Positions 1 to 12,653 of a stretch of DNA of 64,000 nucleotides are shown in pieces. Source of the stretch: Muricea muricata (taxonomy: Eukaryota > Cnidaria > Anthozoa > Malacalcyonacea > Plexauridae). Made by a program: the position numbers and the translations under genes. The notes under the pieces were generated by a model. It ran no database searches, was not told where the DNA came from, and was given only the letters and a program-made list of their open reading frames with translations. The stretch is from positions 7,241,290 to 7,305,289 of the forward strand of contig OY979717.1 in assembly GCA_963855995.1 (NCBI GenBank). The letters are read 5' to 3'. How positions within the stretch are numbered: position 1 is the stretch's first letter; each line of letters opens with the position of its first letter.

Positions 1-44
1 TTTCAGACAACTAGGAACTTTCTGACAAGAAAGAAGAAATAAGA

Positions 45-99
45 ATGTCGCCGACATTCTTGATCATTTTGATATCAACGATTCACATGAGTTGCCAAG
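45..99 (+). CDS. Gene 1 exon 1: signal peptide
   Basis: The ATG at 45 opens 18 codons with the hydrophobic core FLIILISTI followed by small and polar residues, typical of a secretory signal. The exon ends at 99 before GTAAAC, leaving one base (phase 1), the same phase as the signal exons of genes 2 and 3. Confidence 0.8.
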
Positions 100-3000
100 G
101 TAAACCTTTTGAACACCTTCTATTCCGCAGAAGTTTTTTAAAGTAAATGCAAAACCAAATTTTCACCTCGACAGCTTTTCAAAATAAATAAATATAGGCC
201 AATAGTTCAAAACTGTACGGTTTCATCGCATCGTCACCCTGTACATTAATAAGGAAACTTAGTGATCGTGTTAAAAAGGAAACTCGAGCAGCAAATTTTT
301 ATTAGAGTAGAATTCTTTGATAAACCACTCTCGCTAAATCCTGGTTTCCATTTGGTCGCAACTGCATTGTCGTAGGGAGGTCATCTTCGACGGTGTGATA
401 TAGTCTAGATCTATTTTTCTTTTGTGAATTGTATTCAAATCAGTCATGAGTCTGAGTCATGCATGGTAGATCATACTTTATTTCATCGTTCACGTATATA
501 GCTTGATCAAGACCTTGAATAAATAATTAGTACTTGTTAAAAAATCTCGAATAATCATGATTTAAATGCTAAAAATTTAAGCCGATAGCTAGATTATTGT
601 TAAAAAACTTCTCATGATATAAGTCATGATAGATACGATCAACCCCAAAAGTCAATTAATGTATGTCACAAATCTATACAGTGTGTATCAAAATAATTCG
701 AATCCAATTTTGACTGAGTGCTGTTTCTAATACTCCAAAGTAAACGATTTAGTTTGTATATGGCAATGAAGAATAGCCTTTTAGGTTACTGATTATCCCG
801 TTCTTATATCAATACGACCAAAAATGACCAAATAATCGTGTGTTAAAAATGGTTGCTCAAAATAAAATATTTCCGCTGATGGGAATTCGAAGTGAGACGT
901 ACAGACAAAAGATAATGCAAATTTTCTGCTCAAACTTTCGAACGTTGTACCAGATGTACTAAGTGCCAAATTTGGTCTTTCTGGAAATCTCTCTCTGAAC
1001 TGATTAAGTGTTTGTTGTAAGCTACCAGTTTCGTAAAACGTTTTCACAGTAAATGTGCGTTGTGCAATGCTTAGTTGAGCCATCGTGTTTGTCAAAGATA
1101 CGGTTGAACACTTGAACAAGCAGAAGCTTGCGCTGAATTTGCATTTTAGTTTTCACTGATGATTAGCATTTCAAAACCCTGAGGTACAACCTTACAAAGA
1201 AAAAATGCCCAATTCCCTCCGGCGGAAAATTGCGAATTCACAGACTTTTTTGTCAAAGCAATGCTCCTTTATTTTCCAACTTAATGAGGCGTACAAAATT
1301 TCATTTGAAAGGTAAATAAATAAACTTAGCAATGATGTAAAAACCAACCGCATTTGTCAAAAATATTTTGCATCATTACACGCCAAATTTGTATTCGAAT
1401 TATTTTGATACACACTGTATAGGCAGATGTCCATTTTTGACTTGTGAGCGCAAGTCATGTTGGTGATGAAGACTATTTTAACAGCTCTATTGTCGGCATC
1501 AGCCAGCGTGGGCGAAAAAAATTGTTTAGTGTGTCTCCAGAGGTTGCTTCAAGTCAAGAATTCAGTGCAAAATGTCGCGCGATCTACTTTTAGCCATCGC
1601 TTTCATTCGCCTTAATCCTCTGACGTTGCGCATGCTGTAGATCATTATATGACACAAATCACCCCTTTTCAGTATCTATCCTTGTAACTTTAATATAGTG
1701 ACTAACTTTGTTGAATAAACTTGATGAAAGAATATATTTATCTTTATCGGTATGCCCTGACAAGTTATATCTACTTCTCCAGAGGCCATTTGGCCGGAAG
1801 GAAGTTATGGGCTTCCAAAACCAACGTCTGGCTGTCCGAAAACTGAGCAGTTTTACTGGGATCAAGGTTGGAGATTACAGAATATGGAGAGTAATAGCCA
1901 AACTGAACTATCTAAGCCTTTTCATATGGAGGCGTTGTTAGTATTGCAACTGCTATCAAGAGCATTTTGCATAAGAAGGCAAAAAAACGAAAATCCTGCA
2001 AAGACAAGACGAAGAAGGTGGCCAAGAGGTAGATCATTTTTAAATAATTGTTGAAGTAGAATTCGGGTGGATAAACCTCATGTACAAGCCTATCATTAGA
2101 AAAAAGACTTGTAAATACCTAGCGGGCTAATTGCTGGATTATCAATAGTGCAAAACTTCAACTATCAAGATATGCAATCAGCACTAATTAAAGTAAAGCA
2201 ACTTAATAAGCTTGATAACAATAAAGTATAATTATATAAATATATATATATATATCAGTGGCGTAACGTTACATCTGGGGGGGGGGGGAATTAATAACAC
2301 TCCCCCCCCCCCCACACACACACACATACACACAAAAACTACTCTACAATCGAGCCGGTTATGCTCTTTTGAGTTTTGGTGCTTTGAATTTTGGGTGAGA
2401 TTCGAGCAAGTGTTTTCCAACACGTAGGAACTAAACAAGATGTTACAAAGCAAATGCAGACTACATGTAGTTATTCAGTCAAAACTGACTGGCTTAAATG
2501 TTACTATTCTATCAACCTAAACGTTCTGGAAACTCAACAAAAATTGAATTGTTCGAATAGTCTAAGCTAAAATAAAAAAAGTGTTTTCGTGTTTCAAAAT
2601 TTTCTTATTTGCCAATCTTTCCTGGCCTTGACTCATGTACAAAAATTTATAAGTAGTGAACAAATGTTTGTTGGGAATCATTTGTATCTAGTACCTATGT
2701 AGCTATAGTATTGACCCGTAGTCCATATATAAATTCAGTTCTGTCAAGTATATCTTAGGTATGTATATCTTAGGTATATCTGACTGTGTATCTCTTTTAC
2801 TATCTTTTTTCTTTGCAGGATCCTATTGTATATACCGATATGGTCACAAATGTCCACCAGGCATGTTATCTGGATATATAAAATGGGACGATGAAAGACA
2901 CGGTGAAGAAAACTATAACCAAGCACTCGGCACTTTGCCTGACGGTGTATACAATAGCGACACACAAATATTTTATTGCTGTCAAAATGAGAGCACTTGG

Positions 3001-5973
3001 TATGACGTCATTGAGCTACCAATTACGTCACCATTTTACCTGTTACCACATAAATCAAGTTCTCAGACCTTACCTGAATGTCAGCGAGTTAAGTTTGCGT
3101 GGGCAACATTGGAATACATAAGATATGACACTGAGGGTACTGGAGATAATGATGTGTTCAATGGTCACCATGTTTTTGCTGATAAAGGGCTAAAGGTTTA
3201 CTATTGCTACTATGAAAGTAGGTGTGGTAAATAACTTGCATCTCTTTGAAAATTAAGGTCGTAAAAAAATCAAAAGAAATGTATTTACATTGTCGAAAAC
3301 ACACGTGTCATTATCGATAGCGAGTTTGTAAAATTGTGTCCTTCCTATCTTTATTAATTGTTTTTAATTAGAGAACTGTATATAAACTCGAACTGCTATT
3401 TTTCTGCAGGAGCCACAATTGATTGGCGTGCAATACTGCAAGAGTATGCTAGTGTCTATACCATATAGACCTGCAGCTAGTTGCATGCACTAACGATAAA
3501 TGATCTTATCTTGTTCCTCAATCCAAGATCGATTTTTTCAGTGCATCAGCATTGTAAACCCTACAGTCAATTATGTCAAGTACTGACAATGTTACTGACA
3601 AAACGTAAGGTCAATAAAGAACGATTGTTATGCTTTAGGTTGTCGACACAAATTAAAAGAACTTCACGGTACTTTTAATTCATCGGCTGGGTCCTCGCTG
3701 GTTCTAAATGATCAAAGTTACCTGAGTTACCAATCATGTTCGTGGTTAATTACTGCGAAAGACTCATTTGTTGTTTCTCTTAACCTAACGTCTCTTTTTA
3801 TCACCGACTGTGAAGATAATTATTTGGAAATATACGATGGAGCAAGCGAGTCTTCGCCAAGAATAAAAACATATTGCGGGTTAGAGACACCTCAAGATGC
3901 TCAATTGATTTCAAGTGGCAGGAATATTTATCTTGTTTTGAAGTCTGGCAATCTATCCCATCGCATGAATTACAGTTTTGGATTCGAGGCTCGATATGGG
4001 GCAACAAGTAAGTAATAAGTTTTTATTTGTTGTTCTTTCTCTTGATTATTCCGCCACTTGTAGATTCCCCCGAAATCTTGTAATCTTAAATCTTTTATCA
4101 AGTGATCTTCATCGATTTCTTTCGTAAAACCATCTTATAGAATTGACGTAGAAGCATGGATTGTGAATTGTGTTGTGAGAAAATTGTGCCAAAATTGAGG
4201 GAAGAGTATTCGTTTCCAGCTACAATTTTCGACTCGATGATAGGCTACCTTTGTGATGATGTGTGAATATACTACATGGCCACTCGATGTCCAAATGTCA
4301 ACTCAGCAATCATCTCATTCCTACAATTTAGTCCCACTATTCACAGAATTTCATCATCGCTATTAATTAATATTTTTAGAAATGTTTGTTTTCAAAGTCA
4401 ATGAACGCAAAATATTTGCATAGTGTGACTAAATCGTCGGGCCGGCTACGTACTGTTTTAATTGGTTACATTGCTAGCAATTTCGGAGAATTGTTCTAAT
4501 CGTTAGAAATGTATTAATTGAAGTGATACGCTAAAATAATATACAAGATTACATCACTTATATATATTTTTTGTTTTAATTTTCAGAAATTGTCGCAACT
4601 CCATCACGAACACCACATAATGTGGTGGGAATCGCTTTAGCATTTTCAGCTCTGTTATTGATATGTGTTGGAGTTGCAGTCGTTATAGGATATCGAAGAA
4701 GGTGTGATCTCGTTAAAAAATAATGAATAATTCAATGTTTTCAACAGACAACAGCCTCGTAAAATGTAATAGCCGCAACTTCGAGGTGTTGTAATCACCG
4801 AGCCTAAGGCGACTATAATTGTTAAAAAGCCACGTTGCATACAAATACATCATGTATTTGCATTGTGATGAATGCAGCTAAACAATGCCCTAAACATTGC
4901 ATGCTAATAGCATGATATGATGTTATTGACGTTTTCTATGGTTATTGGCCTCATATAGAGTTATGTATATCAACTACGTCTCACAGGGGTACCTTTCTAT
5001 ATATTAAGGTAATACAGGCACACGACGATAAAAGACGTTCCTGATAACATCAAAAAATATACAGTAGATACTATAAACTATACTGAATACTGTTCAAAAT
5101 CATCCCATCACTTTTCACGATATACTTATGTAGGCCTCAGAATGAAATCAAAGACAAAGAACCTACAAGCAGGTATATATTTTGTATTATATTTCATAAT
5201 TAACAATTAGATTACAATGCAGGACGAAGTTTCTATGTAGCGATACTTGTTGACGGCGAAGCCCGAATGACATCAAACATGAAATATGCCATTGCAACAA
5301 AAATGATTTTACAAATAACTATTTCTCTACTCGAGGAATAGCCAATCAAGTTACAGCATTTGCAATGGTATACTAGTATGATTCAACTCATTCATTCTGG
5401 CTCGTAACTGGAGCGTTAGCTAAATGGGGGGACGCCAACAAAGGTACGTCACATTTGTACAACTGGCTCGCATTTTATCAGCAATAATGTTTAAACTAAT
5501 ACACAAGACGAACAAATGGTTGCCAAACTTATTTTACCATCTTTCGGTAAATTCATTCTTCCGTAAATCTGGACGGCTACTACATCAAATAACCGTCCGC
5601 GTTTGCTCGCAGTAGCTAGGGGTTTCGATCTCTTCCTTCCCCTCACACTCAGTCCACGGACCAATGATAACAGGGTATAATTCGAATTTTAATTACTAGT
5701 TTATTAAACGTTAATGAGAATGCCCGTTTTTAACTAGTCGTCTATAAATTTAGATTTCACATTCCCTCAACGTTGCCCATGGAAACAATAGAAACATCCG
5801 ATATGACAGAAAGAGCACCATCTTGTAAAGAGACACGCAATCCTTATTACGTCACAGCTAGATTATGGGATGATTCAAGTCTATCACGATCATCTGATAA
5901 TGTGGCTTATGTTACTTCGCCTGAACTGAATCATGGATACATGGATGCCCCTGGGGCAGACCATAGTGTATAG
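45..5973 (+). CDS. Gene 1: ApeC-CUB transmembrane receptor, 7 exons
   Basis: Predicted type I membrane protein of 480 aa. Exons are 45-99, 1783-2028, 2819-3217, 3639-4007, 4587-4701, 5134-5172 and 5754-5973, each bounded by AG/GT and together 1443 nt with no internal stop. Order: signal peptide, ApeC domain over two exons, one CUB domain, transmembrane helix, short tail. Introns 1-4 are phase 1, introns 5-6 phase 2. The ApeC family (apextrin C-terminal domain) is known from animal innate-immune proteins that bind peptidoglycan fragments; CUB domains are extracellular binding modules. It is the first of three tandem paralogues and the most compact. A surface recognition role is inferred. The start is the only ATG that gives a hydrophobic leader joined in phase to exon 2. 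Transcription start and promoter would lie at or left of the window edge. Confidence 0.88.
679..1417 (-). mobile_element. Mariner-type element with transposase relic
   Basis: A 739-bp element in gene 1 intron 1, flanked by TA on both sides, with inverted ends CAGTGTGTATCAAAATAATT and its complement at 1398-1417. It holds a truncated transposase N-terminus on the - strand (see 793-1119). The ends and TA target duplication fit the IS630/Tc1/mariner superfamily. It is non-autonomous as it stands. Confidence 0.75.
793..1119 (-). pseudogene. Transposase N-terminal fragment (DUF4817-like)
   Basis: The frame from the ATG at 1083 reads AQRTFTVKTFYETGSLQQT and then FRERFPERP. This resembles the DUF4817 helix-turn-helix segment found at the N-terminus of many mariner-like transposases. 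No catalytic DDE/D domain follows. It is an internal remnant of the element at 679-1417, not a host gene. Confidence 0.65.
1783..2028 (+). CDS. Gene 1 exon 2: ApeC domain, N-terminal half
   Basis: After an AG acceptor in a pyrimidine-rich tract the frame reads WPEGSYGLPKPTSGCP near its start and ends RRWPR before GTAGAT. The G-x-Y-x-LPKP-x-SGCP block and the later Q-x-ME, F-HM and FC landmarks match the first half of the ApeC domain and align with 20903-21133 and 52010-52240. It is 246 nt, phase 1 at both ends. The sequence after the FHM landmark has diverged more than in the paralogues, with a run of basic residues near the end. Confidence 0.82.
2236..2335. repeat. Low-complexity TA, poly-G, poly-C and CA tract
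   Basis: An AT dinucleotide run is followed by a G run near 2277-2288, a C run near 2302-2313 and then CACACA. The G and C runs could pair. The CAGTGGCGTAACG just before the G run resembles the end of hAT-like MITEs, but I cannot find its partner. Confidence 0.5.
2819..3217 (+). CDS. Gene 1 exon 3: ApeC domain, C-terminal half
   Basis: The exon opens GSYCIYR, then CPPG, IKWDDE, LPDGVYN, FYCCQ, PFYLLPH, CQRV, GHHVF and KVYYCYYE. This is the full set of landmarks of the second half of ApeC, with conserved Cys and aromatic positions. It is 399 nt, phase 1 to phase 1; the GAA-A/GTAGGT donor is inferred from the paralogous exon ends. In-frame reading through the donor stops within a few codons, which supports splicing here. 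Confidence 0.9.
3639..4007 (+). CDS. Gene 1 exon 4: CUB domain
   Basis: One complete CUB domain of about 122 residues in a single 369-nt exon, phase 1 to phase 1. Visible landmarks are the four cysteines (CRH, SCSW, DCEDN, YCG), the LEIYDG strand and the LVLKSGN strand near the end. Acidic residues around DCEDNYLEIYD are those that bind calcium in many CUB domains. The donor is A/GTAAGT. Confidence 0.92.
4587..4701 (+). CDS. Gene 1 exon 5: transmembrane helix
   Basis: Short extracellular stalk (IVATPSRTPHN) followed by about 23 hydrophobic residues from VVGIALAF to VVIGY and then arginines as a stop-transfer signal. The exon changes phase from 1 to 2. It matches the membrane exons of genes 2 and 3 in layout, with the arginine codon split by the intron. 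Confidence 0.88.
5134..5973 (+). CDS. Gene 1 exons 6-7: cytoplasmic tail
   Basis: Exon 6 (5134-5172, 39 nt) and exon 7 (5754-5973) are phase 2 and together encode an acidic, Ser/Thr-rich tail. Exon 7 contains NPYYVTA, AYVTSPE and GYMDAP, so an NPxY-type site plus two further tyrosines that could serve as adaptor docking or endocytosis signals. The reading frame ends with TAG at 5971-5973. The signalling role is inferred from motifs only. Confidence 0.82.
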
Positions 5974-6296
5974 AAACTGAAAGAACCTAGAGCATGCGCA
6001 ACCACATACGTTATATTGATTATATAATCAGCTCATTCGTCTAGCCCATATTGCTAACGACTTTTTTCTAAATTCTTGGAAATTTCAAGTTAGAGCAACA
6101 TTATGTTAAAAGCACAGCGTTACAATGCATGCGTCTCATTATAAGAATAATTCGGTATTAAGCGTTTTCGACAAGTCTCCATTATAACTCTTAATAACTC
6201 TTACTGGTTGTCAATCAACTATCACTTGTAAATCTCTAGTTGAACAGTCGCGTTAAATTCATTTATGATGAAGCTATTGCTTCATAAAAGATTAAA

Positions 6297-6302
6297 AATA
6301 AA
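6297..6302 (+). other. Probable polyadenylation signal of gene 1
   Basis: AATAAA lies about 325 nt after the gene 1 stop codon and is the first such hexamer that I noticed downstream. Confidence 0.5.
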
Positions 6303-7217
6303 TATTTAACATATGTGTACTTTTTGTAAATGGCATATCCCGATACATTTCTCACCACTATGGCACTAACAAAACTACTTAATATTAGAAAACGACACTA
6401 AAGAGACACTGATAATACAAAGCATCAAAATTGTCCCCGCCCCAAAAGAAGCAAAGAATCAGAAAGCGGGCTGATTTAGAGCATCATCGCCACAATTTTC
6501 AGTACTATTTTTGGTAAACATCAAAAACAGACTTACTTCTCTTGGGTGTTTTTTTAGCATAGGAAAAACTTGCTCTATACAAATCTTTTTTCCCCAATCT
6601 TTGTTTTTACAATATGATTAGCATAGTACATTTCTAAAGCCTTTCGAGTCATTCCAAGACATATTTGCGGATATTTTGTTAAATTTTGGTTTATATATTA
6701 TTAAGTGTAAAGTCAACTTTTGGTGTACAACAGATAAGTACTTACGATGGAAAATTAAAGGAATTAATTAAAAATTTCGTTCAATGCGCTACCGTACGAT
6801 ACATTAGATCAGCCAGTTTTCCACTTCGATCAGCCGTATCGTAATAAAACGTGGCGTATTCTCTATTGTGCCCATATCTTCTCATGACATTCGCCCGTCC
6901 ATCTGTCCGCCACTCATCCGTCTGTCGGTATCCGCGTCTTATTACAACCCCTGATCCCACATATACATTCGTGTGTAAATAAATGTATATATTTATTACA
7001 TAATTCAGTATCCAGGTTTGTGTGTAAAAAAGATTGAGACCTCATACGCATTTTCGTTTACAATTATTTGACGTAAACTTCCTGTTCAAACAGAATTAAA
7101 CTTACGCACCCACGTCATGTAACTACCGCAGTTTATTCAGTTGCAACATGCCTAAACTCATGACCACCAGTTCTATTGTGTTGACAATTCCGAATATTAC
7201 GAACTCTAATTTAAGTG
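6303..7217. other. Intergenic gap between genes 1 and 2
   Basis: AT-rich spacer with no coding exon, element end or RNA gene that I can recognise. It presumably contains the gene 2 promoter; I see no clear core promoter motif. Confidence 0.5.
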
Positions 7218-7293
7218 ATGAAAACAATGTTGGTTCTTATTGCTCTCATCAGTGCGTCGATAGTAAGATATGATGGCCTCCTTGCTTCAGAAG
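7218..7293 (+). CDS. Gene 2 exon 1: signal peptide
   Basis: ATG at 7218 followed by a leader with core MLVLIALISASIV. It ends GAA-G before GTCAGT, phase 1. No other candidate leader that joins in phase was found closer to exon 2. Confidence 0.68.
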
Positions 7294-10200
7294 GTCAGTA
7301 TTATATCACAAAGTTTATTGTATCATATTTAATTACCGACACTTAATGTTTATAAGTTTATTTAAAACTGCCCAAATGTTCTGTGCATGCAGTGTAGAGT
7401 ATTCAAATTTAAACTCATAAATTGAATACTTGTTTTGGCTTTCGTATGCAAGATGTCTCAACATCTTGGTTAATACGATGTTGATTAAGCTATATATTAC
7501 TGTAAGTTTAGTTTATATACGTCATGCGGAAATAAGATGCTTGGTGTTCTTGAGCCTATGTAAACTCAAACACAACGTATATATAAAGTGAAGAGATTAA
7601 TTTCATATATCTAATTAATGGAGAAGTGGGATGTAATAGCAAGCATATAGGCAGCTATTACATAGTGAATGACATGGTGACATACAGGTATAGCACAGTG
7701 TAGAAAATAAAAGGCTACTCGACACGCATGACTAATGTCATGTTTATTACGCATGCTCTGGCCAGTCAATTGTCCGTTTCTGACCAATAAAAACGCTGAA
7801 TTGGCTGTGCCGCCACTATTCTAGCCAGTCAATTGCATAGAAATAGGGAGACATGTTGAACTGCTGAGTGCATGGCTTTACTGTTAACTCTTTATTCTGT
7901 GGTTAGTGACCCATCAAAGAAGGCAGCACCGATAGCTTATTAGAATTAACTATTTCAATTTCAATTGCATCAGAAACGTAGATAAAAAGTAAACTAGCTG
8001 GATCAATGTATTCCAAATAGCTACAACAAGATGAATTTTTATTATAAGTAATAGCATGGCTTGAGGGAGATTAGTGATTAAATGGCCCCGTAAACCGAGG
8101 GAGGTTTGTGGACGTAAGGACATTTAATCACTAATCTCCCGAAAAGCCGTGCTATTAGTTTGTAATAGCATAGTTGACAAGGATTTCCAAGCATATATTT
8201 TGTTTTTACTAATTGCTCAAACTCCTGTGAGAATAATAACTCTTTGAATAGATCAGCGTATGTGGCGCGTATAAATATGAGGGAGCTCCATAAATTTGAA
8301 TAGTGTAGTGTTGTGTCGAATGTAATTACTTGCATGTTTGACCATCCATAACCGAGCAGGCGATTAGAACTAATCGCCCGCTGTAGCGGGCGATTAGTTA
8401 GTAATCGACCCAGGAAAAACAAAAGAAACCCGGTCAACTATGCTATTAAACGAATTATTATGCAGCAATTACACATATATTGTGTTCTCGCCAAGGTTTT
8501 GCATGCTGTGGTTTAGATTGTTCTTATGTATTGTTATTTCAATAAAAATGAAGAATATAGCAAAATTCAGAGTATTTTGAGCTTAATGAGCCATATACCG
8601 CAAAATGATGGCGCATAGATGCTGAGGTAATACTCAACTGTGAAGGCTTAAATGCCTTCATTAGACGTCTTATGAGACGTTTGGGGTCACAGCCCAAATT
8701 TTGACAACATCCTATTTTTAAATGCACAAATTAGGACCCTCTTTTATCTTTACAGTGCGAACCATGGTATTAGTTTTATAAGATATTTATGCCATACGTA
8801 TTCAAAATGAGCATTGCTATTCATTAAAACTAACGAACATCGAAACAAAGTTGTGAGAAGATCTTTGCGATGTTGATATTTGATGTTAGTCACATGACTA
8901 AAAAAATATGACGTTGTTCCATATTTGAGGTGGACCACGCTATTAGTTTAAAAAATATGATAACACGGACATAACATAGGACATCGTTTTTAACTTTATT
9001 GGAACTGGGAACGACATTCTTTAACCAAAAACAGCATAGGTAACATCAAGAGAACGTTTTAGTTGGAAAATAAACGAGCTTGGTGTCATAGTGGGAAGAA
9101 TTTTCAAAGACAAACGATGGAACGGTGGAAAAGAGGGATTCTGGACTTTTAAAATGGATAAGAATGGGAGGTATTAGACGTTTGAAAGAGAAATGTTCGT
9201 AAATTATCATGATAAACGTCTGTCAACATTTTGAGAAAGTTTGCTTTGCCATATATCTTCAAAACTAGGCATGATGGATTCCTGGTAGGCAACAATAATT
9301 CTAAAAGTACGCCCACTGGTGTCGTGAAATAAATGTTTGGAACTAGATTGAGGCAAAAAATGCTTGAAAGCACAACGGAAGTTTGTCGATCCTTTTGACA
9401 GGCAGACAAAATCAGCATGATAAAGCTTGGAAAATGCATGCATTGGTTAGATTATTGATACTTAATGATGTTATGTGACCGGCGAGGCTAAGGAGTCAAC
9501 AAAAAAGTGGTAAAGTAAGTGAGTTCTGCTGGCAACAGCGGAAATAGGGATCAGAGGTCTCTTTTGCACATTTAGGCACATATGAAGACATGTCGGTCGC
9601 TAATAATACGTATCTAAATAATCGTTCTACCACTTCTTTGGCAGGTACCTAAAACCATTCAGCAGAAGTTCTTTTTCCCGGCATTAGGGCATATTATCAT
9701 GTTGATCTCAACTTGTCTGAAATTGCGTAGTGCCTTCATGCACATTTCGCTTAATTCAGTTTCAAACGTTTCTTCCATGACAGTATTAAGATATATTTTT
9801 AGAATCATTATTGCTTACCAGGAATCCATCATTGCTAGTTTTGAAGATACATGGCAAAGCAAACTTTCTCAAAATGTTGACAGACGTTGATCATGATAAT
9901 TTACGGACGGTTCTCCTTCAAACGCCTAATACCTTCCATTCTTATCCATTTTAGAAGTTCAGAATCCCTCTTTTCCGCCGTTCCACATATTCTTTGAAAA
10001 ATCCTCTTACTATGACACCAAGTTTGTTTATTTTCTAACTAAAACGTTCTCTTGATGTTACCTATGCTGTTTTTGGTTAAAGAATGTCGTTTCCACTTCC
10101 AATTAAGTTAAAAACGACGTCTTATCGTGTTATCATATTTTTAAAACTAATAGCGTGGTCCGCCTGAAATATGGAAAAGTGCCATATTTTTTCAGTCATG

Positions 10201-12615
10201 TGACTAACATCAAACATCAACATCGCAAAGATCTTCTCACAACTTTGTTTTGATGTTCGTAAGTTTTAATGAACAGCAATGCTCATTTTGAATACGTGCC
10301 GCATAAATACATTACTACCAATACCATAGTTCGCACTATATATAAGCAGCATGCAGCTCTATCAACATCTTGACACTGCGGCCCAGCACAAAACGATTTC
10401 AGAGTGATAGTGGAAATCAAATAGAGTTATATATAAATTCAACAAGCCTTAGAGGAATCACAATCAAACTGCACGAAGTTGATCTTGCGGATACGAACTA
10501 GGCAGTACTTACATAAAACAACTTCCGCGCTCCATCCATGGGGATTTTGGAACTCCAACTGCTTTTATTTCCCAATCAAGTGATGGAGCACAGCATACCA
10601 TACCAAAGAAATGTCGGGCAATGAAATAAAATGAGAACCAGTGCTACATACCAAGGATCTCTAGCTAATTATTGCCTATTTTAAATGGACTCTAAAGAAA
10701 GCATTTAACCAATCATGCATTTCACCGTCATAGCAAACATCGAAATAATATATACATGACAAGACAAAGACCCCGAGCACTGCATGCGGAACAACAACTT
10801 TTATTCTAGTCGCATCGAAAAATATTCTACTACTATATACAGGGTGTATCAAAAAAAGGTAATCGAACTTTGTAGTGCTCTAGCGCGTTCATTATACAAT
10901 CTACAGAAATCATTCTTTTGCAGGCGGAAAGACCAGAGTAGTATTACCCCCCCCCCCGTTTGGTGGCGGAAGTAATTAGTATGCAAGCCTGTATGTAGAG
11001 AAATGACGTCATTGCAAGGATGTGCGCACGCTAGGATGTGCGCACTATCTCGATACACGCGAGGGTGTGTGCACTATCCCGATGCACGCGAGGATGTGTG
11101 CACTATCCGATACACGCGAGAATGTTCGCACTATCCGGATGCACGCGAGGATGTGCGCATTATTCGATCCACACGAGGATGTGAGCACGGCGGTATTCGG
11201 AAAAAACAGGTTTTTAGAAAGATGTATTGACAAAATGAAAATTTTACGTTACCTTAAGTATAAGTATACATATATAGGTTTAGATACTGTTTGTTTTAGA
11301 TATTAGATACTGTTTGTCCTGCTGGTTTTATGATGTTCACACATCAGTCCAAAGACACCCACAGTATGTAACTTGTCCGCATTCCAGGACGACGTCAAAG
11401 CAATGATCGGACTAGCATTATACATTCTGCGTGCACTGTTGTGTGTCAACAATTAGTTATCATAAGCTGTTCGTTGTCGCTCTTTTTTCCAAACACAAAA
11501 AAACATAGTTGATTGTCCGAGAATAATGTCCAGCAATAGCCACAACGCACTGTCCCGTCGACCACGGACGATGCTGCCCAATGTCTAAAACACTCACAGT
11601 GAGCACCTTGGTGACAACACGGTGTATTCATAGCGAGTACCTCTTCGGCCTAGATAGCTTCAAAACAGAAATGGCATTGCTTTTCTTCTATACCGTTTTC
11701 CGATAGTATACCAAATAGATGGATTATAGCTGTTCGCAAAATAACGCCTGGTGAAGGTAAAGCTCCAACTGTTTCCATTTTTGGATGTTGATGTCTTCAA
11801 GCGTATTATAAGTAAAGACTGGACAGGTGGTTCATGTGTGCTGCGAAGTATGAAAAGGGAGATAAAGGGGGTATGACGAATACGAAATCGTACTGATTTT
11901 GGAGAAAAATATTAGAGCGTTTCTTGGTTTGCATAAATTAACACACGGATTAACGTTTGGAATAATTTATTTTTGTAAGTATTAAAGACAGTAGAGCTAT
12001 ATTTTGTTAGTCTCGTACAAGTTTATGCGATGAGCAAATGAGCATCTGCTCATAACTGCTCATGAGCACATGCTCATACGCTCATAAGGCCCTATGTGGC
12101 CCGATGGCCGAGCACATATGAAACATACCATATTAAAATCTGATTGGTTTTTAGTTATCCTGCTAATAGTATAAAATGATAATTTTGAGTCGGTAAGAGC
12201 ATGCCGCTTGCAACGTTCACAGAGATAAGACTTTTAGATTGCCAATTTAATGGAGGAGAACTTAACGCGGTTACATATTGACCTGAACTTATTGCGGTTA
12301 CATGACCTGAACAAGCGTGTGGCAGAGGCAAGAAAAAGAGTTGAATATTTGAAGAAAAAGAGAAATGCTTTATACCTTCGCAAAAGGACGGTTGACGTAC
12401 AAACCTGGATGTTAAACAATTTGGTAGACGATGCATGCCGTGGCCTCAAAGAAATGAGAAGACTTAGAAACAACCAGGGAACGATGTGCTTATATTTGTT
12501 ATGTAGGATAGATCAAATAGAAATTCATCATCTAATGAAAAGCTGTAGTACAGCTTCTAATGAAAAGCTGTAGTAAATAAAGGATACAAACCTGTTGAGT
12601 TTGTAGACGTTGTTT

Positions 12616-12653
<38 letters not shown>

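Larger units (their letters stand above)
10937..12102 (+). repeat. Left TIR of the Polinton-like element
   Basis: Inverted match to 19016-20197, ending at GGCCCTATGTGGCCC. Differences include the length of the terminal C run and a small extra segment in the right copy near 19864-19884. It contains a minisatellite, a broken RING-like frame on the - strand and, at its inner end, TGAGCA palindromes. Confidence 0.85.

Noticed and set aside
3409..3480. Acceptor-like TTTTTCTGCAG followed by GAGCCACAATTGATTGG in gene 1
   Set aside because: It gives no CUB or ApeC homology and no suitable donor; gene 1 already joins 3217 to 3639 in frame.
9149..9890. Several open frames in the arms of the long-TIR element (also 57192-57995)
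   Set aside because: Overlapping frames on both strands of an inverted repeat; no transposase motif.
11028..11195. Regularly spaced repeats that might suggest a CRISPR array
   Set aside because: Units are contiguous and degenerate with no unique spacers, and the context is a eukaryotic transposon.
11003..11306. Open frames rich in CALSR/CAHYPDARE repeats in the left TIR (and the mirror at 19840-20137)
   Set aside because: They are translations of a minisatellite, open on both strands, without other support.
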